DNA from: Maricaulis sp965242785
GTDB taxonomy: Bacteria; Pseudomonadota; Alphaproteobacteria; Caulobacterales; Maricaulaceae
Assembly (NCBI GenBank): GCA_965242785.1
Contig: CBDETA010000001.1
Location: 434,001-498,000 of the forward strand
Length of the DNA: 64,000 nt
Direction: 5' to 3'
A program made the translations under genes and the position numbers. Numbering within the stretch: position 1 is the stretch's first letter; each line of letters begins with the position of its first letter. Under the pieces are notes generated by a model. The model saw nothing but the letters and a program-made list of their open reading frames with translations. It was not told the DNA's origin and did no database searches. Shown here piece after piece: positions 45,249 through 54,843 of the stretch.

Positions 45249-46616
45249 TCAGGCCACGGGCTCCAGGTCTTCCAGAAAGCGTTTGCGCCACCAGGCGATG
45301 TCCTGTGCCTCGACCACCGCGCGCAGCTTGCACCAGCGCTCCTGGCGCTCGTCCAGCGACATGGTGAGGGCCTGGTGGATCGCCTCGGCGACCTTGTAGC
45401 GGTCGTGCGGATTGACGATCAGCGCGTCCTTCAACTGTTCCGCGGCGCCGGCGAATTCGGACAGGACCAGAACGCCGGGATCCTCGTCCGGCTGGGCCAT
45501 GATGAATTCCTTGGCCACCAGGTTCATGCCGTCGCGCAGCGGCGTGACGAGGCCGACGCGGGCGATGCGGAAGAGGCCGGCCAGCTCCTCCCGGGAATAG
45601 GAGCGGGCCAGATAGCGCAGCGGAATCCAGTCCAGATCGCCATGATCCCCATTGATGCGTCCGGCCAGCTGGTCGAGTTCGCTGCGCAGCTCCTGGTATT
45701 CCTCGACCTTGGAGCGCGAGGGCGGGGCGATTTGGGTGACCGAGACCTGGCCGTCCATTTCCGGATGGTCGTCGAAGAACTGGCCCACGGCAGCAAAGCG
45801 CTGGGGCAGGCCCTTGGAATAGTCCATCCGGTCCACACCGATGACCAGGTGGCGGTCACCGAGAAAGCGGCTGATGCGTTCAGCGGCGCGGTCGGCCGTG
45901 GGGGTGCGGGCAGCATCGGCAAAGCCGGCCGGATCGATGCCGATCGGATAGGCGGCGATGCGGGTCACCGAGCCGAAGACGCGCACACTGCCGTTCGTGG
46001 TCTCCTCGCCGCCGCAATGATCGACGAGGTAGCGCACGAAGTTCGAGCGGTCATGCGAGGACTGGAAGCCGATGACGTCATAGGCGCACAGGGCGCGGGC
46101 CAGCCAGTGGTGTTCCGGGATGGCGCGGAAGATTTCCGGTGGCGGGAAGGGGATGTGCAGGAAGAAGCCCGTTGCACCGCCCCAGCCGGCATGGCGCAGG
46201 GCCTCACCCATCAGGAGGAAGTGGTAGTCGTGGACCCATACCGTGTCGGCGGGTTTGAGCCGGGCGGCGACGAGGTCGGCCAGGCGCTGGTTGACGGCGG
46301 AATAGGTCTTGAACGCCGCGCTGTTGAAAGAAGCCAGGTCGAGTCGGTAGTGGAAGACCGGCCAGATCACCCGGTTGGCGTAGTTGAGATAGAAGCCCTC
46401 ATGCTCGTCATGGGTGAGGTCGGTGAGGACGAATTCCACACCCTCGTCGCGAAACACATTGGCGCCGCGCGGTGTCTCCTCGACCAGGCCGCCACTCCAG
46501 CCAAACCAGCTGCCGCCGGTCTTCTGCAGGGATTCCCAGACCGCGACCGCGAGCCCGCCGGCGCGGGCCTTGGGGTCTGCGGCCGTGCGATTTGAAATGG
46601 CGATGAGCCGACCCAT
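45249..46616 (-). CDS. otsA: Trehalose-6-phosphate synthase
   Basis: GT20 enzyme that joins UDP-glucose and glucose-6-phosphate. 455 residues, normal length. Conserved pieces: SNRTAADPKARAGGLAVAVW at the N-terminus, WVHDYHFLLMGEALR, GVDRMDYSKGLPQRFAA, and DGMNLVAKEFIMAQPDEDPG. First gene of otsA-otsB-GH15; GGAGACAG precedes the ATG. Trehalose is an osmoprotectant, which fits a marine or saline habitat (inference). Confidence 0.95.
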   Translation of the reverse strand: MGRLIAISNRTAADPKARAGGLAVAVWESLQKTGGSWFGWSGGLVEETPRGANVFRDEGVEFVLTDLTHDEHEGFYLNYANRVIWPVFHYRLDLASFNSAAFKTYSAVNQRLADLVAARLKPADTVWVHDYHFLLMGEALRHAGWGGATGFFLHIPFPPPEIFRAIPEHHWLARALCAYDVIGFQSSHDRSNFVRYLVDHCGGEETTNGSVRVFGSVTRIAAYPIGIDPAGFADAARTPTADRAAERISRFLGDRHLVIGVDRMDYSKGLPQRFAAVGQFFDDHPEMDGQVSVTQIAPPSRSKVEEYQELRSELDQLAGRINGDHGDLDWIPLRYLARSYSREELAGLFRIARVGLVTPLRDGMNLVAKEFIMAQPDEDPGVLVLSEFAGAAEQLKDALIVNPHDRYKVAEAIHQALTMSLDERQERWCKLRAVVEAQDIAWWRKRFLEDLEPVA

Positions 46617-46809
46617 CCTGTCTCCTTGGATATCCGTGGTTTTTCACAACCAGCAGGATCGACCAAGGGATGACAGGGCCGGAACGGCGCAGGCGCGGGC
46701 CCGCGCCGCGGCAACGGGCTCGTTTGCCCGGATTTGATCAATTGCAGGGGCGTTCCGGCGAATCCGGGCGTGCCGCTTGACGGCGCCCCGAACCGGCCGG
46801 ACTGCGGCG

Positions 46810-47139
46810 TCAGGCGGCCTGGATCAGGCCCTTGTCCTTGAGATAGGTCTGCAACTCGCCGGTTTCGAACATCTCCTTGACGATGTCGCATCCGCCCAGG
46901 AATTCGCCCTGGACGTACAGCTGGGGAATCGTCGGCCAGTTGGAGAAGTCCTTGATGCCCTGACGGATTTCCGGGTCTTCGAGGACGTTCACGCTTTCAT
47001 ACTGGACCTGGAGGTGATCCAGCACGCGGGCGACGACCGAGGAGAAGCCGCATTGCGGAAAGACCGGCGTGCCCTTCATGAACAGAACGACGGCGTTGTT
47101 TTCGATCGTGGACTTGATGGTGTCCTGTGCGGTGGACAT
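46810..47139 (-). CDS. grxD: Grx4-type monothiol glutaredoxin (Fe-S cluster carrier)
   Basis: 109 residues with the monothiol active site CGFS (residues 30-33) in KGTPVFPQCGFSSVV, then NWPTIPQLYVQGEFLGGCDI, the glutathione-binding part. Grx4 proteins hold [2Fe-2S] clusters and partner with BolA; a bolA gene lies two genes upstream in the same direction. The call is firm. Confidence 0.95.
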   Translation of the reverse strand: MSTAQDTIKSTIENNAVVLFMKGTPVFPQCGFSSVVARVLDHLQVQYESVNVLEDPEIRQGIKDFSNWPTIPQLYVQGEFLGGCDIVKEMFETGELQTYLKDKGLIQAA

Positions 47140-47171
47140 GCGGAACTCTCCTGTCGGTGCAGGCCTGATAG

Positions 47172-47996
47172 CTAGGACGCCTGCGGTCCGGATTCAAGCT
47201 TTGCCAGCCGCGCATTGGCGGTGAGGTTGGCGGCGCGGGTGGTCAGAAGGACGAGGCTGTCGGCGAGGTCCTGTTCGAGGGCCCAGGCGAGGGATTTGAC
47301 GGCGGGCAGCCCCCCCGTGGCCGGGCGGGGCCCGGTCAGGCCCTGCTTGATCCGGCGGGCCAGATACCACAGATCGCTGCGCGAACGGGGCAGGGAGAGC
47401 CGGGCCGGGGCTCCGGCCATGACCTCGATGCCGATGATGCTGTGGCCGGACTGGCGTGCCTGGCGCAGGCGGTCGAGATCGGGCGCGGGCAGGGCCGGGT
47501 TCACCGGCGCCATGATGGCGTCAAATGCGCCGCTCGCGATGGCTATATCCAGCTCCGGGCCGCGGCCGCAGACCCCGACATGGCGCAACAGGCCGCGGGA
47601 CTTGAAGGCCTCGAGATGGCGCAGCAGGCGGGGGGAAAGATCCTCCGGCCCCGGGCCGTGCAGCAGCAAGAGGTCGATATGATCGGTGCGCAGGCGTTTC
47701 AGCGAGGCCTTGAAGGACATCTCCACGGCACCGGGCGAGAAATCGCGCTTGCGGCCGGGATGAATGCCGGCCTTGGTCATGAGGAAGACCTTGTCGCGCG
47801 GCAGACCGGTCAGCGCCTCGCCAAGCCGGCGCTCCGCCTCGCCATGGCCATAGGCCGGGCCGGTGTCGAAAGCGGTGACACCGTCCCCGACAGCCTGGCG
47901 GATCAGCCGCCGGGTAGTGCTCCGCGCGCAGCCGAGCCCGGCATGCGGGCCGGTGACGCCGAAGCCGATGCGGGAAAGCGCCGGGCTGTCGATCAC
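47172..47996 (-). CDS. Aldo/keto reductase family oxidoreductase
   Basis: 274 residues from a GTG at 47996, one base after the bolA stop; a longer frame to 48071 lies inside bolA and is disfavoured. The TIM-barrel pattern is visible: GVTAFDTGPAYGHGEAERRL (catalytic Asp/Tyr region), LMTKAGIHPG (Lys), and DHIDLLLLHGPGPED (His). Substrate unknown. Its place between bolA and grxD suggests a role tied to iron-sulfur or redox homeostasis, but this may be only shared transcription. Confidence 0.8.
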   Translation of the reverse strand: MIDSPALSRIGFGVTGPHAGLGCARSTTRRLIRQAVGDGVTAFDTGPAYGHGEAERRLGEALTGLPRDKVFLMTKAGIHPGRKRDFSPGAVEMSFKASLKRLRTDHIDLLLLHGPGPEDLSPRLLRHLEAFKSRGLLRHVGVCGRGPELDIAIASGAFDAIMAPVNPALPAPDLDRLRQARQSGHSIIGIEVMAGAPARLSLPRSRSDLWYLARRIKQGLTGPRPATGGLPAVKSLAWALEQDLADSLVLLTTRAANLTANARLAKLESGPQAS

Positions 47997-47997
47997 C

Positions 47998-48234
47998 TCA
48001 GGCGTCCGGCGTGCGGGTTTCCAGGGCGAGGGCGTGCAGCTCGCCACCCATCTTGTCGCCCAGGGCGGCATAGACCAGCTGGTGTTGTTTCACGCGCAGG
48101 AGGCCCTTGAAGCTGGGCGAAGTGACGACGGCCTTCCAGTGGTCATTGTCGCCGGCCAGGTCGGTCATCTCGACCTCGGCATCGGGAATGCCGGCCTTGA
48201 TCAGGGCGATGATATCCTCGGCGGGCATGGGCAT
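47998..48234 (-). CDS. bolA: BolA family protein
   Basis: 78 residues from the ATG at 48234, with GGAG before it; the longer frame is not supported. BolA-fold text: ALIKAGIPDAEVEMTDLAGD, HWKAVVTSPSFKG, and the helix RVKQHQLVYAALGDKMGGEL-HALAL with the conserved His. BolA binds monothiol glutaredoxins to handle [2Fe-2S] clusters; grxD is in the same operon. Confidence 0.92.
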   Translation of the reverse strand: MPMPAEDIIALIKAGIPDAEVEMTDLAGDNDHWKAVVTSPSFKGLLRVKQHQLVYAALGDKMGGELHALALETRTPDA

Positions 48235-48355
48235 GGCGGCTCTCCGGTGGTTCAAGTGAGCGTGAGTGGGCGTGTCCAATCGTGGGTTTCCCCGCTGGGG
48301 GGCCTGCCCCCATAACAGCGCCAAGCTAGTCATCCGGACCGACAAGGGAAAGAGC

Positions 48356-48862
48356 ATGTCCCCTCTCTTCGCAGCCAAAGTCGCACTTCGCCTGGGCCTG
48401 GGCGCCATCAACCTGGCCCTGGCGGTCGCCTTCTTCGCGGCGGTGGCCGATGCGGGCGAGCAATATGTCGACGCCGAGGGGCGGCCGGTGGGCGGACATG
48501 ATGTGGTGAGCTATTTCACCGAACCGGCGCCCCTGCCGGGTTCGGCGGAGTTCACCGCCCCATACAATGGCGTCACCTGGTATTTCGCGACCGCGCAGAA
48601 CCGCGACCTGTTTGCCGCCGACCCGCAGCGCTATGCGCCGGCCTATGACGGCCATTGCGCCTATGCCGTGGCACGCGAGGACAAGGTGCGCAGCGACCCG
48701 CTGGCCTATCGTGTGGTGGACGGCGTTCTGTACATGAATTTCTCGCCGCGCATCCAGCAGCGCTGGGAGCGCGACATTCCCGGCTATCTGGAACGTTCGC
48801 AGGCGAACTGGCCGGCGCTGGAGCCGGAACCGGCAGCGCGGCCGCGCGGCGGCTGGTTTTGA
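48356..48862 (+). CDS. YHS-domain exported or membrane-anchored protein
   Basis: 168 residues from the ATG at 48356 (AAGGGAAAG ribosome site). An N-terminal hydrophobic segment (INLALAVAFFAAVADAG) is followed by a YHS-type domain: GHDVVSYFTEPAPLPGSAEF, GVTWYFATAQNRDLFAADPQ-RYAPAYDGHCAYAVA. YHS domains are thought to bind metal or act as small sensors; this variant with a signal sequence is common in proteobacteria with no fixed function. Confidence 0.8.
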   Translation: MSPLFAAKVALRLGLGAINLALAVAFFAAVADAGEQYVDAEGRPVGGHDVVSYFTEPAPLPGSAEFTAPYNGVTWYFATAQNRDLFAADPQRYAPAYDGHCAYAVAREDKVRSDPLAYRVVDGVLYMNFSPRIQQRWERDIPGYLERSQANWPALEPEPAARPRGGWF

Positions 48863-48954
48863 ACCGGGACACAACTGCGCAAGTGACGGAAATTTCATTG
48901 GGTCCCGGCACGCAACATGGCAGTCTGCCCGAAACCTAGAATTCGGGAGTGAAC

Positions 48955-49899
48955 ATGCGGTCTCTGGTCCTGTCTCTTGTCCTGGCGGCATCCCTGCCGA
49001 CGGCAGCCTGTGCGTTTTCCAACCAGCCGGAAGCGGCAGTGGATCGGGAACAGGCGCTGGAAGACCTGCGCATCCTGGCCGCCGATGACATGCAGGGCCG
49101 TCAGGTCGGCACACCCGGCAATGCCCGCGCCCGCGCTTACATCATCGAGCGCCTGGAAGGCCTGGGCGTCGCACCGGTCGGTGACAGCTATGAGCATGGC
49201 TTCACCTATTCCCGTCGTGACGGCACGGACGTGACCGGCGTGAATATCCTGGCCCGTATCGAGGGCACGACCGACAGCGAGCGGACCATGGTCGTCTCGG
49301 CCCATTTCGACCATGAGGGCATGCGCGGTGACCAGATCTGGAACGGGGCCGACGACAATGCGTCCGGCGTTGCCGGGGCGCTGGCCGTGGCCGAGGCCTT
49401 CCTGGACCATCCGCCGGAGCATGATGTGATCATCGCCCTGCTGGATGCCGAGGAAGAGGGGCTGCAGGGGGCCCGCGCCTTCGTCGCCAACCCGCCGATC
49501 CCGCAGGACAACATCACCTTCAATCTGAACCTCGACATGATCGCCATGTCGACGGACCGGCTGCTGTGGGTGGTCGGGACCTATCACTATCCGTCCCTGC
49601 TGCCGATCGCCGAAGAGGTGGCGTCGCGGGCGTCGGTGTCGATGCCGACGGGCTTTGACGAGCCGACTGATGTGCCCGGCGGCGACTGGACCATGCTGAC
49701 CGACAGCGGCGCCTTCCACCGGGCCGGCATCCCCTTCATCTATCTGGGCGTCGACTTCCACCCGCACTATCACCAGCCGACCGACACCTATGAGAACATG
49801 ACGCTGGACTTCTTCCAGGACGCGGTCGAGGCCGTGGTGGATTTCGCCGTGACGGCGGACCGGGAACTGGACGCGATCGGTGAGGCCTCGGGCCGGTAG
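48955..49899 (+). CDS. M28 family zinc aminopeptidase-like lipoprotein
   Basis: 314 residues from the ATG at 48955 (CGGGAG site). Lipobox LPTAAC (Cys19). M28 metal ligands are present in order: SAHFDHEG (His, Asp), WNGADDNASGVAGALAVAEA (Asp), LLDAEEEGLQGARAF (Glu pair), LNLDMIAMS, and a late His in YHQPTDTYENM. Probably a periplasmic or outer-membrane aminopeptidase used for peptide nutrients; specificity cannot be read. Confidence 0.9.
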   Translation: MRSLVLSLVLAASLPTAACAFSNQPEAAVDREQALEDLRILAADDMQGRQVGTPGNARARAYIIERLEGLGVAPVGDSYEHGFTYSRRDGTDVTGVNILARIEGTTDSERTMVVSAHFDHEGMRGDQIWNGADDNASGVAGALAVAEAFLDHPPEHDVIIALLDAEEEGLQGARAFVANPPIPQDNITFNLNLDMIAMSTDRLLWVVGTYHYPSLLPIAEEVASRASVSMPTGFDEPTDVPGGDWTMLTDSGAFHRAGIPFIYLGVDFHPHYHQPTDTYENMTLDFFQDAVEAVVDFAVTADRELDAIGEASGR

Positions 49900-49915
49900 C
49901 AACTCAAGCTGCTGA

Positions 49916-49942
49916 GGGACATGGACCTTTGGTCCGTGTCCC
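49916..49942 (+). repeat. GGGACA-type hairpin (family 2, copy 1)
   Basis: GGGACATGGACC-TTT-GGTCCGTGTCCC: 12-base arms with one mismatched pair. It matches, in one orientation, the reverse complement of the hairpin at 61215-61241 and of its neighbour at 49963-49991, so it is a dispersed repeat and not just a terminator. Confidence 0.75.
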
Positions 49943-49962
49943 GGCCAGAGCGGTCTTGTCTC

Positions 49963-50000
49963 AGGGACACGTACCGGAGGTACATGTCCCTCTTTTTTTG
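49963..50000 (+). terminator. Terminator after the M28 gene, built on a GGGACA-type hairpin (family 2, copy 2)
   Basis: AGGGACACGTAC (49963-49974) pairs with GTACATGTCCCT (49980-49991) with one mismatch, followed by C and seven Ts. It is inverted relative to copy 1, giving a head-to-head pair like the BIME arrangement of REP elements. The T-tract makes it an effective terminator on the plus strand. Confidence 0.75.
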
Positions 50001-50399
50001 TTCCCAAACACCTTCAGCGCCGGACGCTTTCGCGCTGGCGTTGCGGGCATCGCAGACGATCCTTTCGGGATAGTCGGTGTATGCGGGGGTCTGCATTGTC
50101 CGTCCGGACCGTCTGCAACCCGGTGAAGCCGATTAAGACACGGTCCGGCCAGACCCGCGTCAGCGCCACCCGTCTCCTGATGGCCCGTGCACGGCCGTCC
50201 GGAAACGTGGGCAAAGGATAGGGTGAGAATTCCCGGTGGGGACAAGTTTTGTTGCGGCGGGCCGGGGCTTTCACCGGACTGCCCGAATTTGTCTTGTCAG
50301 CTCAGACGCTTGTCACTGGCCTGCCGCGCCTTCCCCGGGCTGTTCGGTCCGGTCAGGGCGAGGATAAGGGGAAGCGCGGACGGGCCGCGCTTCCGTGTC

Positions 50400-52628
<2,229 letters not shown>

Positions 52629-52633
52629 GGCGG

Positions 52634-53296
52634 TTACGCGCTCCCGAGGAGGGATTCAAACAGTTTCAGCCCGTCCGTGCCGCCGTGCTTTTCGTCCACG
52701 GCGCGTTCCGGGTGGGGCATCATGCCCATGACATTGCCCTGCTCATTGGTGATGCCGGCGATATCGCGGGCCGAGCCATTGGGGTTGTTGCCATAGCGGA
52801 AGACGACCTGGCCCTCGCCTTCGATACGGTCGAGCGTGTCGGCATCGGCGAAGTAATTGCCGTCATGGTGGGCGATCGGGACGATCAGCTCGGCGCCGCC
52901 CTCATAATGTGAAGTGAAGCGGGTATTGGCGTTGTCGACCTTGAGCTTCGCCTTCTCGCAGACGAATTTCAGGCCGGCATTGCGCATCAGCGCGCCGGGC
53001 AGCAGACCGCTCTCGGTGAGGATCTGGAAGCCGTTGCACACGCCCAGCACCGGTGCGCCGGTGGCGGCATGGGCGACGATGGCCGGCATGATCGCCGAGC
53101 GCGAGGCCATGGCGCCGCAGCGCAGATAGTCGCCATAGGAAAAGCCGCCGGGCACCATGACGAATTCGGTGCCTTCCGGCAGCTCGCTTTCCTGGTGCCA
53201 GACCATGGCCGGCTTGTGGCCCGTGACCTTCTCGATCGCGTCGTGGGCATCACGGTCGCAATTGGAGCCGGGGAAGACGATGACGGCGGATTTCAT
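52634..53296 (-). CDS. purQ: Phosphoribosylformylglycinamidine synthase subunit PurQ
   Basis: Glutaminase subunit supplying ammonia to PurL. 220 residues from the ATG at 53296 (MKSAVIVFPGSNCDRDAHDA). The nucleophile Cys is in VLGVCNGFQILTE, and the His/Glu of the triad are in MGMMPHPERAVDE. It lies five bases before purL and 17 after purS. Confidence 0.96.
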   Translation of the reverse strand: MKSAVIVFPGSNCDRDAHDAIEKVTGHKPAMVWHQESELPEGTEFVMVPGGFSYGDYLRCGAMASRSAIMPAIVAHAATGAPVLGVCNGFQILTESGLLPGALMRNAGLKFVCEKAKLKVDNANTRFTSHYEGGAELIVPIAHHDGNYFADADTLDRIEGEGQVVFRYGNNPNGSARDIAGITNEQGNVMGMMPHPERAVDEKHGGTDGLKLFESLLGSA

Positions 53297-53313
53297 CTCG
53301 GCCGATCCCCGCT

Positions 53314-53553
53314 CTATTCCAGTTCGATCGAGTAGCTCTCGATCACCGGGTTGGAGAGGAGTTTGGCGCACATCTCGTCGACGCGCTTGCGGGCAGCTTC
53401 AAGGTCGTCGCCGGTGAGATCCAGCTCGATCAGCTTGCCCTGGCGGGCCGCGGTGACCTCGTCATAGCCCATATTGTGCAGCGCGCCGGCGACGGCGGCA
53501 CCCTGGGGATCAAGGACACCGGGTTTCAGATAGACGTGGATCTTGGCTTTCAC
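53314..53553 (-). CDS. purS: Phosphoribosylformylglycinamidine synthase subunit PurS
   Basis: 79-residue structural subunit that links PurL and PurQ. Text typical of PurS: KIHVYLKPGVLDPQGAAVAG, LHNMGYDEVTAARQGKLIEL and a C-terminal region with NPVIESYSIELE. It starts at GTG and heads the purS-purQ-purL operon. No purC lies just upstream; the region upstream is gene-free. Confidence 0.94.
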   Translation of the reverse strand: MKAKIHVYLKPGVLDPQGAAVAGALHNMGYDEVTAARQGKLIELDLTGDDLEAARKRVDEMCAKLLSNPVIESYSIELE

Positions 53554-53753
53554 GGGCTCGACTCGCTGTCTGGCATCAGATTTCGGCCCTGCATAAAGCG
53601 AAGGGGCCTCGCGCGCAATTGACCGGGCGCGGAGATTCAGCAGGGCGGGGTTGCGTGGTGGGATTTGGGGCGCGGCTTTGGGTCGCTCTGTCGCACGTCT
53701 GGGGGAAATGAGTCTGGGCTATTGAAATTGACCAGGTGGAACTCCGTCTCCCT

Positions 53754-53889
53754 GGGGAGAGGGCTGGGGAGCGGGGGGACGGCTGAGACCGAGGCTATCC
53801 TGACACCACCGGGATTCGCAGCGCTGCGCGCTTTCACCCCTTCCGTCTCGCTGCTGCGCAGCGATCCACCTTCCCCATCAAGGGGAAGG
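53754..53889. repeat. Hairpin-ended GC-rich intergenic element (family 3, copy 1)
   Basis: It starts near TCTCCCTGGGGAGA and ends in the hairpin CCTTCCCC-ATCAA-GGGGAAGG (53869-53889). The body contains a palindromic CGCAGCGCTGCG and a CTGCTGCGCAGCG. The layout matches the element at 62769-62949, which also ends in CTTCCCC/GGGGAAG. Confidence 0.5.
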
Positions 53890-53914
53890 ATGGGCAGCTT
53901 TGATGCCCTTCCAA

Positions 53915-54044
53915 CCATAGTTTGCTTGCCGAGAGGGGGCCGTATCCGGTTTTCCAGGTCAAGGGCACCGCAGGCGCCGCTTCGCGGTTCCACCCTTGAG
54001 CTGGAAAACCGGATACGGCTTGCTGGCTGACAAGCGAATTATGG
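53915..54044. repeat. 130-bp dyad with 27-bp near-perfect arms
   Basis: GCCGTATCCGGTTTTCCAGG-TCAAGGG (53939-53965) and its partner at 53993-54019 form inverted arms with 26 of 27 pairs. The loop itself contains ACCGC...GCGGT. Outer flanks CCATAGTTTGCTTG (53915-53928) and CAAGCGAATTATGG (54031-54044) also pair at most positions. It could be a MITE-like remnant or a stable RNA hairpin; no gene is inside. Confidence 0.7.
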
Positions 54045-54138
54045 ATGGCTGCGAGCCGAGGGCTCGCTGCGTTGACGCATGCCTAGCGGTCATCCCAGCG
54101 TTTGCCGGGATGCCGTCGATGGGGGCGGGGCTGGGTGT

Positions 54139-54747
54139 CTAGTCTTCCGCGTCCGGCCGGCCGCGCTTGACCGGCTCGGGGGCGGGGGCCTTGTGGGTGA
54201 CGCGGGTCTGGAAGGCGTCGATATCGCCGGCGGCGAGGAGGTCGAGACTGCCGGCGATGGCGTCCAGGAGGTCGATCAGCCAGGTTTCCTCGGCCTTGGC
54301 GAAGTCGGAGAGGACGTAGCCGGTGACCTTGTTGCGGTCGCCGGGATGGCCGACGCCGATGCGGGCGCGGCGGAAGTCGGGACCGATCTGGGAGGTGATC
54401 GACTTGATACCGTTATTGCCGGCCGCGCCGCCGCCCAGCTTCATGCGGAACTTGCCGGGTGCCAGGTCCAGCTCGTCGTGGAAGACGACGACGTTTTTGG
54501 GATCGACCTTGTAGAAATTCGCTGCCTCGCCGACGGCATGGCCGGCATTGTTGTAGAAGGTCTGCGGCTTGAGGAGGAGCAGCTTGGTCGAGCCGATGGC
54601 CATTTCGCAGGCCAGTGACTGGAAGCGCTTGCGCCAGGGACCGGCCTGCCAGGCCTGGGCGATGACGTCCATCGCCATGAAGCCGACATTGTGGCGGTTC
54701 TTCAGGTATTTGGGCTCGTAATTGCCAAGCCCGGCCAGGATCATCAT
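54139..54747 (-). CDS. pth: Peptidyl-tRNA hydrolase
   Basis: Releases tRNA from peptidyl-tRNA that drops off ribosomes. 202 residues. Family signatures: LAGLGNYEPKYLKNRHNVGF with the catalytic His, LLLLKPQTFYNNAGHAVGEA, VVFHDELDLAPGKFRMKLGG and GGAAGNNGIKSI. GGGAG lies nine bases before the first of two adjacent ATGs. It follows rplY, a common rplY-pth pairing. Confidence 0.97.
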   Translation of the reverse strand: MMILAGLGNYEPKYLKNRHNVGFMAMDVIAQAWQAGPWRKRFQSLACEMAIGSTKLLLLKPQTFYNNAGHAVGEAANFYKVDPKNVVVFHDELDLAPGKFRMKLGGGAAGNNGIKSITSQIGPDFRRARIGVGHPGDRNKVTGYVLSDFAKAEETWLIDLLDAIAGSLDLLAAGDIDAFQTRVTHKAPAPEPVKRGRPDAED

Positions 54748-54785
54748 CGCGGAGAACTCCCTTGACGGTGTCCGGATACAAAATC

Positions 54786-54809
54786 AGCGAAGCCGGTTCC
54801 GGCTTCGCT
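54786..54809 (-). terminator. Hairpin between rplY and pth
   Basis: AGCGAAGCC pairs with GGCTTCGCT around GGTTCC; on the minus strand it is followed by GATTTTGT. It lies between the rplY stop and the pth start, so it may act as a partial terminator or attenuator that lowers pth expression relative to the ribosomal protein. Confidence 0.55.
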
Positions 54810-54843
54810 GACAATGCGGTTCGAACCAGAAGAGGGCGAGGGT

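Larger units (their letters stand above)
49900..50399. other. 500-base gene-free stretch between convergent M28 and purL genes
   Basis: It holds two GGGACA-type hairpins (49916-49942 and 49963-49991), a T-run (49992-49999), a nested dyad at 50241-50298 (GACAAG...CTTGTC outside CGGGC...GCCCG), and a GC-rich hairpin GGAAGCGCGG/CCGCGCTTCC (50370-50394) near the purL stop. Short open frames here lack family features or ribosome sites; I see no convincing gene. Confidence 0.6.
53554..54138. other. 585-base gene-free stretch upstream of purS
   Basis: Between purS and pth (both minus strand). It contains a CCCC/GGGG-hairpin element (about 53754-53889) and a separate 130-bp dyad (53915-54044). The purS promoter must lie at 53554-53640, but I see no clear -35/-10 pair. 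Open frames here are made of repeat sequence and are not credible genes. No purine riboswitch-like structure was recognised. Confidence 0.6.

Noticed and set aside
49788..50096. Minus-strand open frames of 86-102 codons between the M28 gene and purL
   Set aside because: They read through two hairpin repeats and a T-run and have no family features; treated as non-coding.
53665..54030. 121-codon plus-strand open frame upstream of purS
   Set aside because: It is a translation of two intergenic repeat elements (PSPSRG-type text) with no ribosome site.
54811..54830. GGTTCGAACC, which looks like a tRNA T-arm
   Set aside because: No cloverleaf can be built around it: no anticodon arm upstream and no acceptor pairing; it lies just after a hairpin between pth and rplY.
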